The notes: generated by a model not told the origin, from the letters alone. 60,690 nucleotides of DNA from Flavobacterium sp. (GCF_027490375.1 NZ_JAIXYH010000011.1:1-60690); one strand, 5' to 3'. Shown: positions 10,782 to 19,733, counted from the stretch's first letter. Made by a program: numbers and translations.

Positions 10782-12110
10782 ATGAAAAAAGTATTTTTAA
10801 TTACTGCTTTTACCGTTTTTAGTATTTCAGCAGTATCAGCTCAGAAAGATGAATTAAAATCTTTAAAGAAGATTTATTCTCGGGATGAGGTTAGCGCGAA
10901 AGACGCTACGGAATATAAAGGTGTAGTTCAAAAATTGAAGTCGGTTGCTGTAGAAGAAGGCGATAAACTATACGCAGCATTTTATGAGGCAAATACGCCT
11001 ATGATTGAAATAGCAGCACTAGGTCCGGCAGCTTCTCCACAGGCAATGATGGCTTTAGTTTCGGCACCGAAAGTGACCGCATTTGCTACTGCTGTAAATG
11101 ATTTACTTGCCTACGAGCAAAAGCAAGGAAAGAAAGTGCTAACCGATCAAATCTTGCAGCGCTACCAGACTACTAAGACTTTACTATTGAATTACGTAGT
11201 TTCTTTGGGTAACGAGAAGAAATACCAAGAGTGTGCAGAAATTCTCTATGCCATGTACACTCTCGATAAAAACGATCCAGAGAAATTGTACTATGCTGCT
11301 AATTATGCCGTAAACTCTAAGGACTACGATACGGCATTGAAGTATTACGATGAATTGAAGCGAGTTAATTATTCTGGGGAAGGTGTTGCTTACTATGCGA
11401 CAAGTGTATTAAGCAATAAAGAAGAGTACTTCAATAGCAAAACAGATCGCGATAAGCTCGTTAGCTTAAAAACGTACATTAACCCAAGAGATGAAAATAT
11501 CCCGAGTAAACGTGGAGAAATTTACCGCAATATTGCACTTATCTTAGTAGAAAAAGGTAAAGTAGAAGAGGCAAAAGCGGCTATAAAAGACGCTAGAAAA
11601 ACGAATCCAGATGACACATCTTTGATTATTTCTGAAGCAAACTTGTATTTACAAACGAAAGATTTTGCCACATACAAAGAGCTTGTAAAAGAATCGTTGG
11701 CAAAAGATCCAAACAACAAAGATTTGATCTTCAATTTGGGAGTAATTGCTTACAATAATAAAGATATGGTTGAGGCTGAAAATCATTACAAGCGCGTAAT
11801 TGAATTGGATCCGACATACGCCAATGCCTACTTGAATTTAGCTATTCTTAAACTAGATGGGGAGAAGGAAATCGTTGAGAAAATGAATAAGCTGGGTAAC
11901 TCAGACGCTGACAACAAAAAGTACGAAGCTTTTAAAAAGCAACGCGAAGAAATGTTTAAAGCTGCGATGCCGTACTTAACAAAAACAGTAGAGTTACAGG
12001 CAGATAATATCGATGCAGTAAGAACTCTATACAACGTTTATCGCACACTAGATATGGAAAGCGAGGCAAAAACGTTAAAGGCACGTTTAAAAGAGCTGGA
12101 AGGTAAGTAG
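10782..12110 (+). CDS. Secreted TPR-repeat protein, probably co-transcribed with gyrA
   Basis: A 442-residue protein with a signal peptide (about 1-20, ending VSAQ) and tetratricopeptide repeats mainly in residues 160-370, for example the block NKDLIFNLGVIAYNNKDM followed by AENHYKRVIELDPTYANAYL. TPRs mediate protein-protein contacts; the protein is likely periplasmic. I chose the ATG at 10782 because the open frame upstream only reads through the end of gyrA and this start gives a good signal peptide. It lies 10 bases after gyrA and a strong terminator follows, so the two probably share a transcript. Function unknown. Confidence 0.88.
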   Translation: MKKVFLITAFTVFSISAVSAQKDELKSLKKIYSRDEVSAKDATEYKGVVQKLKSVAVEEGDKLYAAFYEANTPMIEIAALGPAASPQAMMALVSAPKVTAFATAVNDLLAYEQKQGKKVLTDQILQRYQTTKTLLLNYVVSLGNEKKYQECAEILYAMYTLDKNDPEKLYYAANYAVNSKDYDTALKYYDELKRVNYSGEGVAYYATSVLSNKEEYFNSKTDRDKLVSLKTYINPRDENIPSKRGEIYRNIALILVEKGKVEEAKAAIKDARKTNPDDTSLIISEANLYLQTKDFATYKELVKESLAKDPNNKDLIFNLGVIAYNNKDMVEAENHYKRVIELDPTYANAYLNLAILKLDGEKEIVEKMNKLGNSDADNKKYEAFKKQREEMFKAAMPYLTKTVELQADNIDAVRTLYNVYRTLDMESEAKTLKARLKELEGK

Positions 12111-12133
12111 TAATTTTTTTACGAAACGTCTAT

Positions 12134-12169
12134 AAAAAAACCGCCGCCGATTTAATCGGCGGTTTTTTT
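12134..12169 (+). terminator. Intrinsic terminator after gyrA-TPR transcript
   Basis: A-run, CCGCCGA (12144-12150), TTTAA loop, TCGGCGG (12156-12162), then seven Ts. Confidence 0.93.
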
Positions 12170-12170
12170 G

Positions 12171-12252
12171 TGCACTATTTTCGCGGGAAGGATTGGAGCA
12201 AGCTACCGTGTAGCGCGGAAAGCCTGTGCGCTTGCGTCCCGCCCAAAAAAAT
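12171..12252 (-). repeat. Bacteroidetes-type GC-rich intergenic repeat, copy A
   Basis: Read on the minus strand this begins TTTTTTTGGGCGGGACGC two bases after the oxyR stop and continues through CAGGCTTTCCGCGCTACACG and GGTAGCTTGCTCCAATCC. It is the best-preserved copy of a degenerate repeat also seen at 23219, 28556, 51672 and 60232. I recognise it as resembling a noncoding repeat widespread in Bacteroidetes genomes; its function is unknown. Confidence 0.75.
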
Positions 12253-13197
12253 CTATTTCTTATTTGGCAGCGGACTAATAATCTCGACGTTCTGGAAGGC
12301 AATAGCACCGCGAACCACACCCGAAATAACCTGACGCAAAGCCTCGATGATGTGCATTTTTAATGCCGTTTGACCAAAAATTAGGCTTACCTGACGCGCG
12401 GGTTTAGGCTCTTCGAAATGGCGCAACTTCGCGCGATTGCGTTCCGATAAATCTAAGGTATGTAAATAGGGCAGAAGCGTTATTCCCAAACCTTCGTCAG
12501 CTAGCTTAATCATGGTTTCAAAACTGCCGCTCTCAATTTGGAAGTTCGCTTTTTTATCGGTAGAAATCGTGTTGCACAGATTGATGATGCCGTCGCGGAA
12601 ACAGTGTCCGTCGCGCAGCAGCAAAATTTCATTGATTTCGAGATCTTCCGGTTTGATAAGCGACTTACGGGAGAGCTTATTTTGTTCGGGAATGTAGGCC
12701 ACAAACGGCTCGTAATAGAGTACAAATTCCTTTAAACGCTCTTCGTCTAAGGGCGTGGCAGCAATCGCAGCGTCGAGATGCCCACTTTTGAGTTTTTCGA
12801 TGATGGCCTGCGTGTTTAACTCTTCGATGATGAGGTTAATCTTTGGATATTTCTTGACGAAATTATTCAGGAACATCGGTAAAAGGGTGGGCATAATGGT
12901 TGGAATGATACCAATTTTGAAATCGCCGCCGATGAACCCTTTTTGCTGGTCGACAATATCTTTTATGCGTCCGCTTTCCAAGACAATATTCTTCGCCTGT
13001 TCTACAATTTGCTGGCCAACTGGCGTTAATTGAATAGGTTTTTTGGAGCGATCGAATATCAAAACTCCGAGTTCTTCTTCGATTTTTTGGATTTGCATAC
13101 TCAGCGTGGGCTGTGTTACAAACGATTTTTCGGCGGCAAGAGTGAAGTTCTTGTATTCGGCTACTGCGAGAACATATTGTAATTGCGTTATTGTCAT
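12253..13197 (-). CDS. oxyR: Hydrogen-peroxide-sensing LysR-type regulator OxyR
   Basis: A 314-residue LysR-family regulator. Residues 1-60 form the winged helix-turn-helix (YNF-type start ITQLQYVLAVAEYKNFTLAAE). The effector domain has DGHCFRDGIINLC, with cysteines at positions 199 and 208, the same numbers as the redox pair of E. coli OxyR. The family senses peroxide by forming this disulfide and activates genes such as dps and catalase. The gene is divergent from dps with a 96-base gap, the classical arrangement for direct control. Both cysteines being present makes the OxyR call strong. Confidence 0.93.
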   Translation of the reverse strand: MTITQLQYVLAVAEYKNFTLAAEKSFVTQPTLSMQIQKIEEELGVLIFDRSKKPIQLTPVGQQIVEQAKNIVLESGRIKDIVDQQKGFIGGDFKIGIIPTIMPTLLPMFLNNFVKKYPKINLIIEELNTQAIIEKLKSGHLDAAIAATPLDEERLKEFVLYYEPFVAYIPEQNKLSRKSLIKPEDLEINEILLLRDGHCFRDGIINLCNTISTDKKANFQIESGSFETMIKLADEGLGITLLPYLHTLDLSERNRAKLRHFEEPKPARQVSLIFGQTALKMHIIEALRQVISGVVRGAIAFQNVEIISPLPNKK

Positions 13198-13293
13198 GAT
13201 AGTATTTATTAATACAAATATAAGAATGTATAGTTTTACCTTATGTTTAAACTTCGTTATAAAAGTTATCTTTGATTAAAATATGCTGAAATT
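13198..13293. promoter_or_regulatory. oxyR-dps divergent control region
   Basis: A good Bacteroidetes -7 element, TATCTTTG (13267-13274), sits 19 bases before the dps ATG. Near oxyR lies an inverted repeat GTATT-tatt-AATAC (13202-13215), and two ATAG tetramers (13199 and 13230) are 31 bases apart. LysR proteins bind such AT-rich dyads (T-N11-A type), so these are candidate OxyR sites. The site assignment is inference. Confidence 0.55.
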
Positions 13294-13776
13294 ATGAAAA
13301 AGATGAATTTTTTAGGCCTGCCTACCGAGCAATGCGAGGCAGAGATAGCGCAGTTGAATGTTTTATTGGCAAGTTTCCAAACGTATTATCAGAATTTACG
13401 CGGAATTCACTGGAACATTCGCGGAAAGCGTTTTTTCGACTTGCATGTGAAGTTTGAGGAATTGTATAACGATGCGCAACTCAAGATTGATTTAATCGCT
13501 GAACGAATTTTAACGATCGGCGGACAACCGCTACACACCTTTGAAGATTATGTGAAGCACAATACACTAGCCGTGGGAAAAGCGATTTCGGAAGACGAGA
13601 AAGCGATTCAATTAATCGTGCATTCGCTGGCGGGATTGCTGGAGTTAGAGCGTCCGCTGCTACAACTTTCTGGCGAGATAAACGACGAAGGTACAAACTC
13701 AATGATCAGTGATTTTATTTCCGAACAAGAAAAAACGATTTGGATGATGAAAGCTTGGTTGGAAGAATCGCTATAG
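13294..13776 (+). CDS. dps: Dps-family ferroxidase / DNA-protection protein
   Basis: A 160-residue ferritin-like protein. The inter-subunit ferroxidase ligands H39, H51, D66 and E70 have exactly the spacing (12, 15, 4) of Listeria Dps H31, H43, D58, E62. Dps dodecamers oxidise Fe(II) with H2O2 and store the iron, which limits Fenton chemistry; some also bind DNA. The basic start MKKMNFLG is short, so DNA binding is uncertain. It is divergent from oxyR and followed after only 3 bases by a SulP transporter gene, which implies a shared transcript under OxyR control. Confidence 0.95.
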   Translation: MKKMNFLGLPTEQCEAEIAQLNVLLASFQTYYQNLRGIHWNIRGKRFFDLHVKFEELYNDAQLKIDLIAERILTIGGQPLHTFEDYVKHNTLAVGKAISEDEKAIQLIVHSLAGLLELERPLLQLSGEINDEGTNSMISDFISEQEKTIWMMKAWLEESL

Positions 13777-13779
13777 CAT

Positions 13780-15447
13780 ATGGTAAAAGAGCAGCTGAAA
13801 ACGCAATCCTTCGGACTATTCTCTCACATTAAATCAGACGTTTCCAGCGGACTCGTAGTTTTTTTGGTAGCCTTGCCGTTATGCCTGGGCATTGCTTTGG
13901 CGTCGGGAGCATCGCCTTTACCGGGAATCATTTCTGGCGTTATCGGTGGTTTGGTTGTTGGTTTTTTATCGAATTCGCATTTAAGTGTTTCGGGACCAGC
14001 AGCCGGTTTGACCGCCATAGTTGCTAAGGCGATTATTGATCTTGGGAGTTTTGAAACCTTCTTGTTGGCCGTATTTATTGCAGGTATTTTTCAATTGGCA
14101 CTCGGATTTATCAAGGCTGGCACCATTTCGAACTATTTTCCTAACAATGTAATCGAAGGTATGCTGGCAGGTATTGGAATTATCATTATTCTAAAACAAT
14201 TGCCGCATGCTTTTGGATACGATGCCGACTACGAAGGAGATGAATCCTTTGTTCAGCCCGACGGTCGGAATTCATTCACAGAATTTTTTGACGTTTTTCA
14301 ACATTTGGAACCCGGCGCTATTTTGATTGCCGCCGTTTCGCTTGTTGTTCTAATTTCGTGGAATTACATCCCATTTTTAAAGAAGATTAACTTGCTGCCA
14401 GCCGCTTTGGTCGTTGTAATTTTAGGTGTGTTAATCAATAGTTTATTGCTGCTAAACGGGCATTCTTGGGCACTGCAGCAGCAGCATTTGGTTGCTTTAC
14501 CAGTTCCTAAAGACCTGGCCTCACTATCGGATTTGATTACCACACCGGATTTTTCGGCAATTCAAAACTCAAAAGTTTGGGTGAGTGCACTTTCTATTGC
14601 AGTGATTGCCTCGATTGAAACCTTACTTTGTATTGAAGCGGCCGATCGAATGGACGTGCACAAACGCTACACCGATACCAATCGCGAATTGAAAGCACAA
14701 GGTATTGGAAATATGTTGAGTAGTATGTTGGGCGGACTTCCGATGACTTCGGTGGTAGTGCGAACTTCGGCGAATAAAGAAGCAGGAGCACAAACCAAAT
14801 TATCGACTATTGTGCACGGTTTACTGTTATTGGTTGCTGTTGTTTTTATACCTAGTTTGTTGAATAAGATTCCGCTTGCAACCTTAGCCGCTATTTTGCT
14901 GATGGTGGGTTACAAGTTGGCGAAACCCTCGGTATTTATTCACTTTTGGAAACGGGGCAAGTATCAGTTTTTACCCTTTTTGCTGACGTTTCTCGCCGTA
15001 ATCTTAACCGATTTACTGATTGGCGTGGCGTTGGGATTGGTTTTAAGTATCATCTTCGTTTTGTGGGGAAATCTTCGTAAAGCCTTTGATGTTACGCGAG
15101 AAATGTATACCGACGGCGAGGTAACTCACATTAGTCTGGCTCAGGAAGTTTCCTTTTTAAATAAAACAGCGATAAAAAATACCTTAGCTGCCATTCCAGA
15201 AAATTCACGAGTGCTTATTACCGCGCATCAAACCGTTTATATTGCAAACGATATTTTGGATTTAATTAAAGAGTTTACCGAAGTTCGAGCCAAAGAACGA
15301 AACATCAGTGTGAAACTGCGCGGTTTTAAAGAAGAGTACAAACTCGATAACGCGCCCGAAACGGTACCTCAAGTGCGCATAGAACAATATTACGACGTAG
15401 CAAAGCGACAAACGGTCGTAAAAGAAATAACCGATAACAATTTTTAA
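13780..15447 (+). CDS. SulP-family anion transporter, probably bicarbonate
   Basis: A 555-residue inner-membrane protein with 11-12 hydrophobic segments and the SulP signature region LSVSGPAAGLTAIV (about residues 68-81), then a C-terminal STAS domain (about 445-535). SulP proteins move sulfate, bicarbonate or other anions. The downstream gene, 10 bases away, encodes a beta-carbonic anhydrase, and SulP-carbonic anhydrase pairs are usually read as bicarbonate uptake or export systems. No sulfate assimilation gene is near. Bicarbonate is therefore the favoured substrate, by context. The unusual point is the position behind dps. Confidence 0.88.
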   Translation: MVKEQLKTQSFGLFSHIKSDVSSGLVVFLVALPLCLGIALASGASPLPGIISGVIGGLVVGFLSNSHLSVSGPAAGLTAIVAKAIIDLGSFETFLLAVFIAGIFQLALGFIKAGTISNYFPNNVIEGMLAGIGIIIILKQLPHAFGYDADYEGDESFVQPDGRNSFTEFFDVFQHLEPGAILIAAVSLVVLISWNYIPFLKKINLLPAALVVVILGVLINSLLLLNGHSWALQQQHLVALPVPKDLASLSDLITTPDFSAIQNSKVWVSALSIAVIASIETLLCIEAADRMDVHKRYTDTNRELKAQGIGNMLSSMLGGLPMTSVVVRTSANKEAGAQTKLSTIVHGLLLLVAVVFIPSLLNKIPLATLAAILLMVGYKLAKPSVFIHFWKRGKYQFLPFLLTFLAVILTDLLIGVALGLVLSIIFVLWGNLRKAFDVTREMYTDGEVTHISLAQEVSFLNKTAIKNTLAAIPENSRVLITAHQTVYIANDILDLIKEFTEVRAKERNISVKLRGFKEEYKLDNAPETVPQVRIEQYYDVAKRQTVVKEITDNNF

Positions 15448-15456
15448 AACGAGCCG

Positions 15457-16092
15457 ATGGATGCTTTTTACAAGAAAATACTAGATAATAATCGCGAATG
15501 GGTTGTGAAATCTTTAGAGAAAGATCCCCATTTTTTTGAAGATTTAGCTAAAGGACAGCAACCGCCGTTACTCTGGATTGGTTGCTCGGATTCGCGCGTA
15601 CCTGCAAACGAAATTATCGGTGCAAAACCCGGTGAAGTTTTTGTGCACAGAAACATCGCCAATATGGTTATTCACAGCGATATAAACATGCTCAGCGTTT
15701 TAGATTATGCTGTGAATGTTCTTAAGGTGAAGCACGTAATTGTTTGCGGACATTACGGTTGTGGCGGTGTAAAGGCAGCCATGGGCAACAGCAGTATCGG
15801 CATAATCGATAATTGGATTCGCCATATAAAAGACGTTTATCGTTTACATCACACGTATCTAGATAGCATCGTTCAGGAAGAAGACCGTTTTAATAAGTTC
15901 GTGGAAATTAACGTTAAAGAACAGGTGTACGATTTGGCAAAAACTTCGATCGTACAAACTGCTTGGCGAAACGGACAAGATTTGGCGCTGCACGGCTGGG
16001 TTTACGGACTTAATTCGGGATTTGTAACCGATTTACAAGTGAACATCAGCTCTGAAAAAGAACTCGATTTGGTGTATCAGTTGCGATTTTAA
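15457..16092 (+). CDS. Beta-carbonic anhydrase
   Basis: A 211-residue cytosolic enzyme interconverting CO2 and bicarbonate. Zinc ligands are C43 (in IGCSDSR), H and C of CGHYGCGG (about 99 and 102); the catalytic dyad D45/R47 is present. Length is normal for the family and no signal peptide is seen. It is the last gene of the dps-SulP-carbonic anhydrase run. Together with the transporter it would set the cytosolic bicarbonate pool. Confidence 0.95.
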   Translation: MDAFYKKILDNNREWVVKSLEKDPHFFEDLAKGQQPPLLWIGCSDSRVPANEIIGAKPGEVFVHRNIANMVIHSDINMLSVLDYAVNVLKVKHVIVCGHYGCGGVKAAMGNSSIGIIDNWIRHIKDVYRLHHTYLDSIVQEEDRFNKFVEINVKEQVYDLAKTSIVQTAWRNGQDLALHGWVYGLNSGFVTDLQVNISSEKELDLVYQLRF

Positions 16093-16119
16093 TAGCGAGA
16101 CTTTGCTTGAGACACAACG

Positions 16120-16149
16120 TTGAAGTGGAGGTTAAAGAAGTCACTTCAA
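16120..16149 (+). terminator. Weak hairpin after carbonic anhydrase gene
   Basis: Arms TTGAAGTG (16120-16127) and CACTTCAA (16142-16149) without a T-run. It may be a terminator or an RNA-end stabiliser. Confidence 0.35.
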
Positions 16150-16187
16150 ACGATCTAACAGATATTTTTCTATCGAACTCTCGGCAA

Positions 16188-17378
16188 CTAGTCTAAGTTT
16201 TCGTTGAACGTACTTGGAAGCAATTGCGGAATGAATTTCACCAATAACGGCAATAGCAAACTGCCGCCCGGAAGTAAAAAAATGGTTAGGGAAGGAATGG
16301 TTTTACAAATCTCCAACAGCTGTTTTTTTACTTTCTTTTTTTCTTTTTCATCCAAACTTCTAACGGTCGAATCTGTCAGTAATTTCAATAGATCTTTGTT
16401 GTTAGAAAGCTCTTTTTGGAGTCGGCTTTTGTTGCGAACAATGAGCTGCGATACGTTTGTTGCGGCGTGGTCGTAGAAATGTTTGACCGGATTTTTGTAA
16501 TTCAGGTAGGGAATAGAAGCTCGGTGCGTATTCAGAAAAGCGTGTGCCGATTGCAGGAAATGCGCGCCAACCGATTTTTCAAATCCCAAATCAACGGCTA
16601 AGTCTTCCATAAACTTAATTTCAATCGGCTGCGCTTCGTCTTCATGAAATAGCGCTAACGCAGCTAAATCGAGCAGATAATACTTTTCTAGCGGCGCATC
16701 GAAGTACGAAAGCGGCAACGATTCGAGTAATTCGCGATTGTCGGTTTTGATTTTGGCGTAGCGAACCGAACTTTCAAAAACTTTGATGATGAGTTCGTCG
16801 TACGGCGTTGGAATAGAGCGCGTTTGTAAAGCACGAAGTACTATTTGAACGGCTACTTCTTCAACTTTTCGCAAGTAATTTTCCGGAATTTCGTTTCGGC
16901 GAATAAATTGTCCGAATGCCAAAACGTCTTGAAAAAGCAGTGCATTTGTGATTACGTGCGAGAAGTTCCGCGAAAAAATGTTCTCATTAGTTTGGATGCG
17001 TTCTTCCAAAATTTCTTCCAATTCTTCGAAGACATCCGAGTCGGGCAGTACTTTTTTGAGGATTGTAGAGCGATTTCCGTACAACTGATTGTAAAAAGCG
17101 ATGAGTTGTGTGCCGAAATCGGTAGCATCGTCTGATAGCTGCAACAATCGATACACTTGAAAATGCGAGTAGAGTAGGCAGATTTTCGAAAGTTCGTCGT
17201 GCGAGATTTTAGCTACAAGTTGAATTTCTTCTGCGGGAAGCGAAATGGCCTGACCGTAAACAATGCCCATTTTACGCAAGCTGTCGTAAAACAACTCGCG
17301 ATCTTGCGAAGGTTTCACGCTCAGATTGAGTTCGGTGAAAAATCGTTTAATCCAACCGTTTGCCGAAGGATTGATCAT
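16188..17378 (-). CDS. LETM1-related biofilm-associated-type protein
   Basis: A 396-residue, mostly helical protein. The C-terminal 50 residues (LLEICKTIPSLTIFLLPGG then SLLLPLLVKF) match the membrane-proximal core of LETM1-like proteins, including the single hydrophobic segment with the PGG turn. Flavobacterial proteins of this length and ending are annotated as LETM1-related biofilm-associated proteins. Mitochondrial LETM1 is an inner-membrane ion-exchange factor; the bacterial role is not established. The gene is followed only by a short gap and has no obvious operon partner. Confidence 0.75.
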   Translation of the reverse strand: MINPSANGWIKRFFTELNLSVKPSQDRELFYDSLRKMGIVYGQAISLPAEEIQLVAKISHDELSKICLLYSHFQVYRLLQLSDDATDFGTQLIAFYNQLYGNRSTILKKVLPDSDVFEELEEILEERIQTNENIFSRNFSHVITNALLFQDVLAFGQFIRRNEIPENYLRKVEEVAVQIVLRALQTRSIPTPYDELIIKVFESSVRYAKIKTDNRELLESLPLSYFDAPLEKYYLLDLAALALFHEDEAQPIEIKFMEDLAVDLGFEKSVGAHFLQSAHAFLNTHRASIPYLNYKNPVKHFYDHAATNVSQLIVRNKSRLQKELSNNKDLLKLLTDSTVRSLDEKEKKKVKKQLLEICKTIPSLTIFLLPGGSLLLPLLVKFIPQLLPSTFNENLD

Positions 17379-17435
17379 AATGGCACTCCCGTTTTAGACG
17401 TCAAAGCTATGAAAACGAGTGCCTATTTATAGCAA

Positions 17436-17861
17436 TCAATCTTTATTATTTCGATATCTTTTTAAAAGCTGTCTGTTAAAATCGTCTTCAGCCTTTTTCA
17501 ATTTCAGAATTTTCAATGCAGGGATGATTTGCTTGAGTTTAGAGATAAAACCGCGCCGATTTTCATGCAAATCTGTTTCACCTTTTTCAATCTCAGCCAA
17601 AGCCGTAGCCGCCTCTTTTTCAGTTAAATTGGCATTGGCGATGCCGCGAACGGTCATGTATTTTGACTTTCGGATTTCTTTCTCGCGACTGCGGTACGCG
17701 TTGTAAACCGGCCAAAATTTTTCGGCTTCAGCGGGCGTAAGTTCGAGTCGTTCGGTGATGAAAGCAATTCGCATGGCGTCTATCCGTCCGCCTTCTCGAC
17801 CTTCTTGAGCAAAAGAAACCGAGCTAGCGCAAATGAGTAGTATGAGGAGTAATTTTTTCAT
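17436..17861 (-). CDS. Periplasmic CpxP/Spy-like accessory protein of an ECF sigma module
   Basis: A 141-residue protein with a signal peptide (ending VSFAQ, about residue 19) and a charged all-helical remainder. Residues 33-51 carry ERLELTPAEAEKFWPVYNA, the LTxxE/LTPAEAEKFWPVY pattern typical of Bacteroidetes 'sensor of ECF-type sigma factor' and Spy/CpxP-like proteins. Its ATG overlaps the stop of the upstream gene by 4 bases, so it is translationally coupled to the anti-sigma-like gene. A periplasmic sensing role is inferred from context. Confidence 0.8.
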   Translation of the reverse strand: MKKLLLILLICASSVSFAQEGREGGRIDAMRIAFITERLELTPAEAEKFWPVYNAYRSREKEIRKSKYMTVRGIANANLTEKEAATALAEIEKGETDLHENRRGFISKLKQIIPALKILKLKKAEDDFNRQLLKRYRNNKD

Positions 17862-18262
17862 GGTTCTGTAATTAGGAATTCCACATTAGTATTTTCAAGG
17901 AGTTCGTTTTCAACGGGATCTGTAGATTCACTTTCGGTTGTAACGAGCGAAAGTTCGTTATCTAAAGCAAAAGCCACGCTACCAAAATCGACATTGCGCA
18001 ATAACTCGTGTTCGATTTCCGAAGAAGTAGGCTCGGTAGTAACCAACGAATTATTTACAATGGGAATGCTTGCGGCAATTACCACAACAGCAGCTGCAGC
18101 ATACCTCCAGATTCCGCGCGTGCTGATTCTGAATGCTGCTTTTTTGTTTTTTTCTTGTTGAATGGAAGAAACTACCTGCTTTTGCAGCTGGTCGAGATAC
18201 GTGTCGCTCGCCTCAAAAACAGTCTTGATCTTCGGCTGTGTATCTAGTTTAAAATCTTTCAT
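17858..18262 (-). CDS. Single-pass membrane protein, probable anti-sigma factor
   Basis: A 134-residue protein with a basic cytoplasmic N-terminal part (1-50), one transmembrane helix (about 53-72, AAAAVVVIAASIPIV) and an acidic periplasmic tail. It sits between an ECF sigma gene (30 bases upstream) and a CpxP-like gene (4-base overlap). This order and topology fit an anti-sigma factor, but I see no ZAS zinc motif, so the assignment rests on context. Confidence 0.75.
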   Translation of the reverse strand: MKDFKLDTQPKIKTVFEASDTYLDQLQKQVVSSIQQEKNKKAAFRISTRGIWRYAAAAVVVIAASIPIVNNSLVTTEPTSSEIEHELLRNVDFGSVAFALDNELSLVTTESESTDPVENELLENTNVEFLITEP

Positions 18263-18292
18263 ATAGGTTTGACGTCTGAGTTTTCAAAAGGT

Positions 18293-18835
18293 TTAAAGTG
18301 CTCGGATAAAATCTTCAATTTTTCGAACGGCGTGGTGGTACGAAGCTTTTAAAGCACCAACCGTAGTTCCGGTGATTTCGGCAATTTCTTCATAGGTAAG
18401 TTCATCAAAGTACTTCATTCTAAAAACGAGTTGCTGTTTCGCTGGGAGTTGCAACAACGCCTTTTGTAAAGTAGCTGCAATAGCCTCGCCATCCATTTCA
18501 TTGTCCAAGCCACTCGTTTCAAATTCCGATACTTGCAGCTGTTCAATAGAAACGCCTGATTTTCGTGACTTTTGCTCTAAGAAGGTGAGCGATTCGTTCG
18601 TAGCAATACGATACAGCCAAGTGTATAATTTGCTGTCGCCTTTAAACGAGTCGATGTGGCGAAAAACTTTGATGAAGGTATTCTGAAGTACGTCGTTTGT
18701 ATCGTCGTGACTAATTACGATTCCACGAATGTGCGCATACAAGCGTTTGCCGTAGGTCTTTACCAATAACGCGAAGGCCCGTTCCTGCGTAGCCGGATCG
18801 GATAGTTGTGCCCATATAAACGCGTCGTCTTTCAA
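18293..18835 (-). CDS. ECF-type RNA polymerase sigma factor
   Basis: A 180-residue sigma-70 family protein with region 2 (about 20-90, including DVLQNTFIKVFRHIDSF and the TWLYRIATNES end) and region 4 (about 125-175, LPAKQQLVFRMKYFDELTYEEIAEITG). No region 1 or 3 is present, as usual for ECF. The only plausible start in frame is TTG at 18835: an in-frame TGA lies upstream and no ATG precedes region 2. The family directs transcription of envelope-stress regulons and often its own operon. It heads the three-gene module ending at 17436. Confidence 0.92.
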   Translation of the reverse strand: MKDDAFIWAQLSDPATQERAFALLVKTYGKRLYAHIRGIVISHDDTNDVLQNTFIKVFRHIDSFKGDSKLYTWLYRIATNESLTFLEQKSRKSGVSIEQLQVSEFETSGLDNEMDGEAIAATLQKALLQLPAKQQLVFRMKYFDELTYEEIAEITGTTVGALKASYHHAVRKIEDFIRAL

Positions 18836-19073
18836 ATTGCCGTTTTGAATATGACCGAAATTAGTTCATAAGGTTTAATCCACCGAAAAAAGTTGTAATT
18901 CGTTGCACTTTTCGTCCTTTTCAACGATTTTTTCAAACAAAAATGGCTGTACCAAATCCTAAATCTTAACCTAAATTTATTTCAGAGAAACTGCATAAAT
19001 ACGTTCCTTTGCTTTTCCAAACTAAACCTTGTTTTTGCCTTTTAGTAGGTACTTTTCCGAAAGAAAAATCACT

Positions 19074-19733
19074 ATGATAAATACCGTAATTTTCGATATG
19101 GATGGCGTTATTGTAGATACCGAACCCATTCATTACTACGCCTATCACCAGCATTTTAAAGAGTTAAACATCGATGTTCCCGACGAATTGTACGGAACAT
19201 TCACCGGCTATTCCACCATAAATACCTACCAAAAAATTGTAGCTCATTTTCAGTTGCCGCACGATCCCGCCGAATTAGTGAATCGGAAACGCGATTTGTT
19301 CAACGATGCCTTCGATACCAAACCCGATTTGGAGTTAATCGAAGGTGCATTCGACTTGATTAAATCGTTGCATAGCTCTGGTTTTCAATTACTTTTAGCT
19401 TCTTCCTCTGCGAAAGTAACCATCAAACGTGTCTTCGACCGCTTTGCCTTACATCCGTACTTTTCTCACATCGTTAGTGGCGAAGATTTTCCGCAGTCAA
19501 AGCCTCATCCTGCTATTTTTTTAGATGCGGTGGAAAAATCAAGGCAGCCAAAAACGGCTTGCATCGTCATAGAAGACAGCACTAACGGTATAAAAGCCGC
19601 CAATGCTGCCGGTGTTTTTTGTGTGGGCTATAAAAGTCCGCACAGCCTAAACCAAAAATACGATACCGCTAATTTGGTGATCAATCATTTTTCGGAGCTT
19701 AACGCAGAAAAGATTCGCAACTTAAGATTCTAA
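19074..19733 (+). CDS. HAD-superfamily phosphatase, beta-phosphoglucomutase-like
   Basis: A 219-residue cytosolic phosphotransferase of the HAD IA subfamily. Motif I is FDMDGVIVDTEP (nucleophile D8, acid D10), motif II LLASSS, motif III lysine in SKPHPAIF, motif IV VIEDSTNG. The helical cap follows motif I, as in beta-phosphoglucomutase. The ATG at 19074 puts motif I at the usual distance from the N terminus; the longer frame adds 15 unrelated residues. The 3' end overlaps the convergent photolyase gene by 12 bases. The substrate cannot be deduced. Confidence 0.9.
   Translation: MINTVIFDMDGVIVDTEPIHYYAYHQHFKELNIDVPDELYGTFTGYSTINTYQKIVAHFQLPHDPAELVNRKRDLFNDAFDTKPDLELIEGAFDLIKSLHSSGFQLLLASSSAKVTIKRVFDRFALHPYFSHIVSGEDFPQSKPHPAIFLDAVEKSRQPKTACIVIEDSTNGIKAANAAGVFCVGYKSPHSLNQKYDTANLVINHFSELNAEKIRNLRF

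Noticed and set aside
13202..13233. Canonical four-part E. coli OxyR box
   Set aside because: The ATAG spacing is 31 rather than 22 bases and the CTAT partners are missing; kept only as a candidate region.
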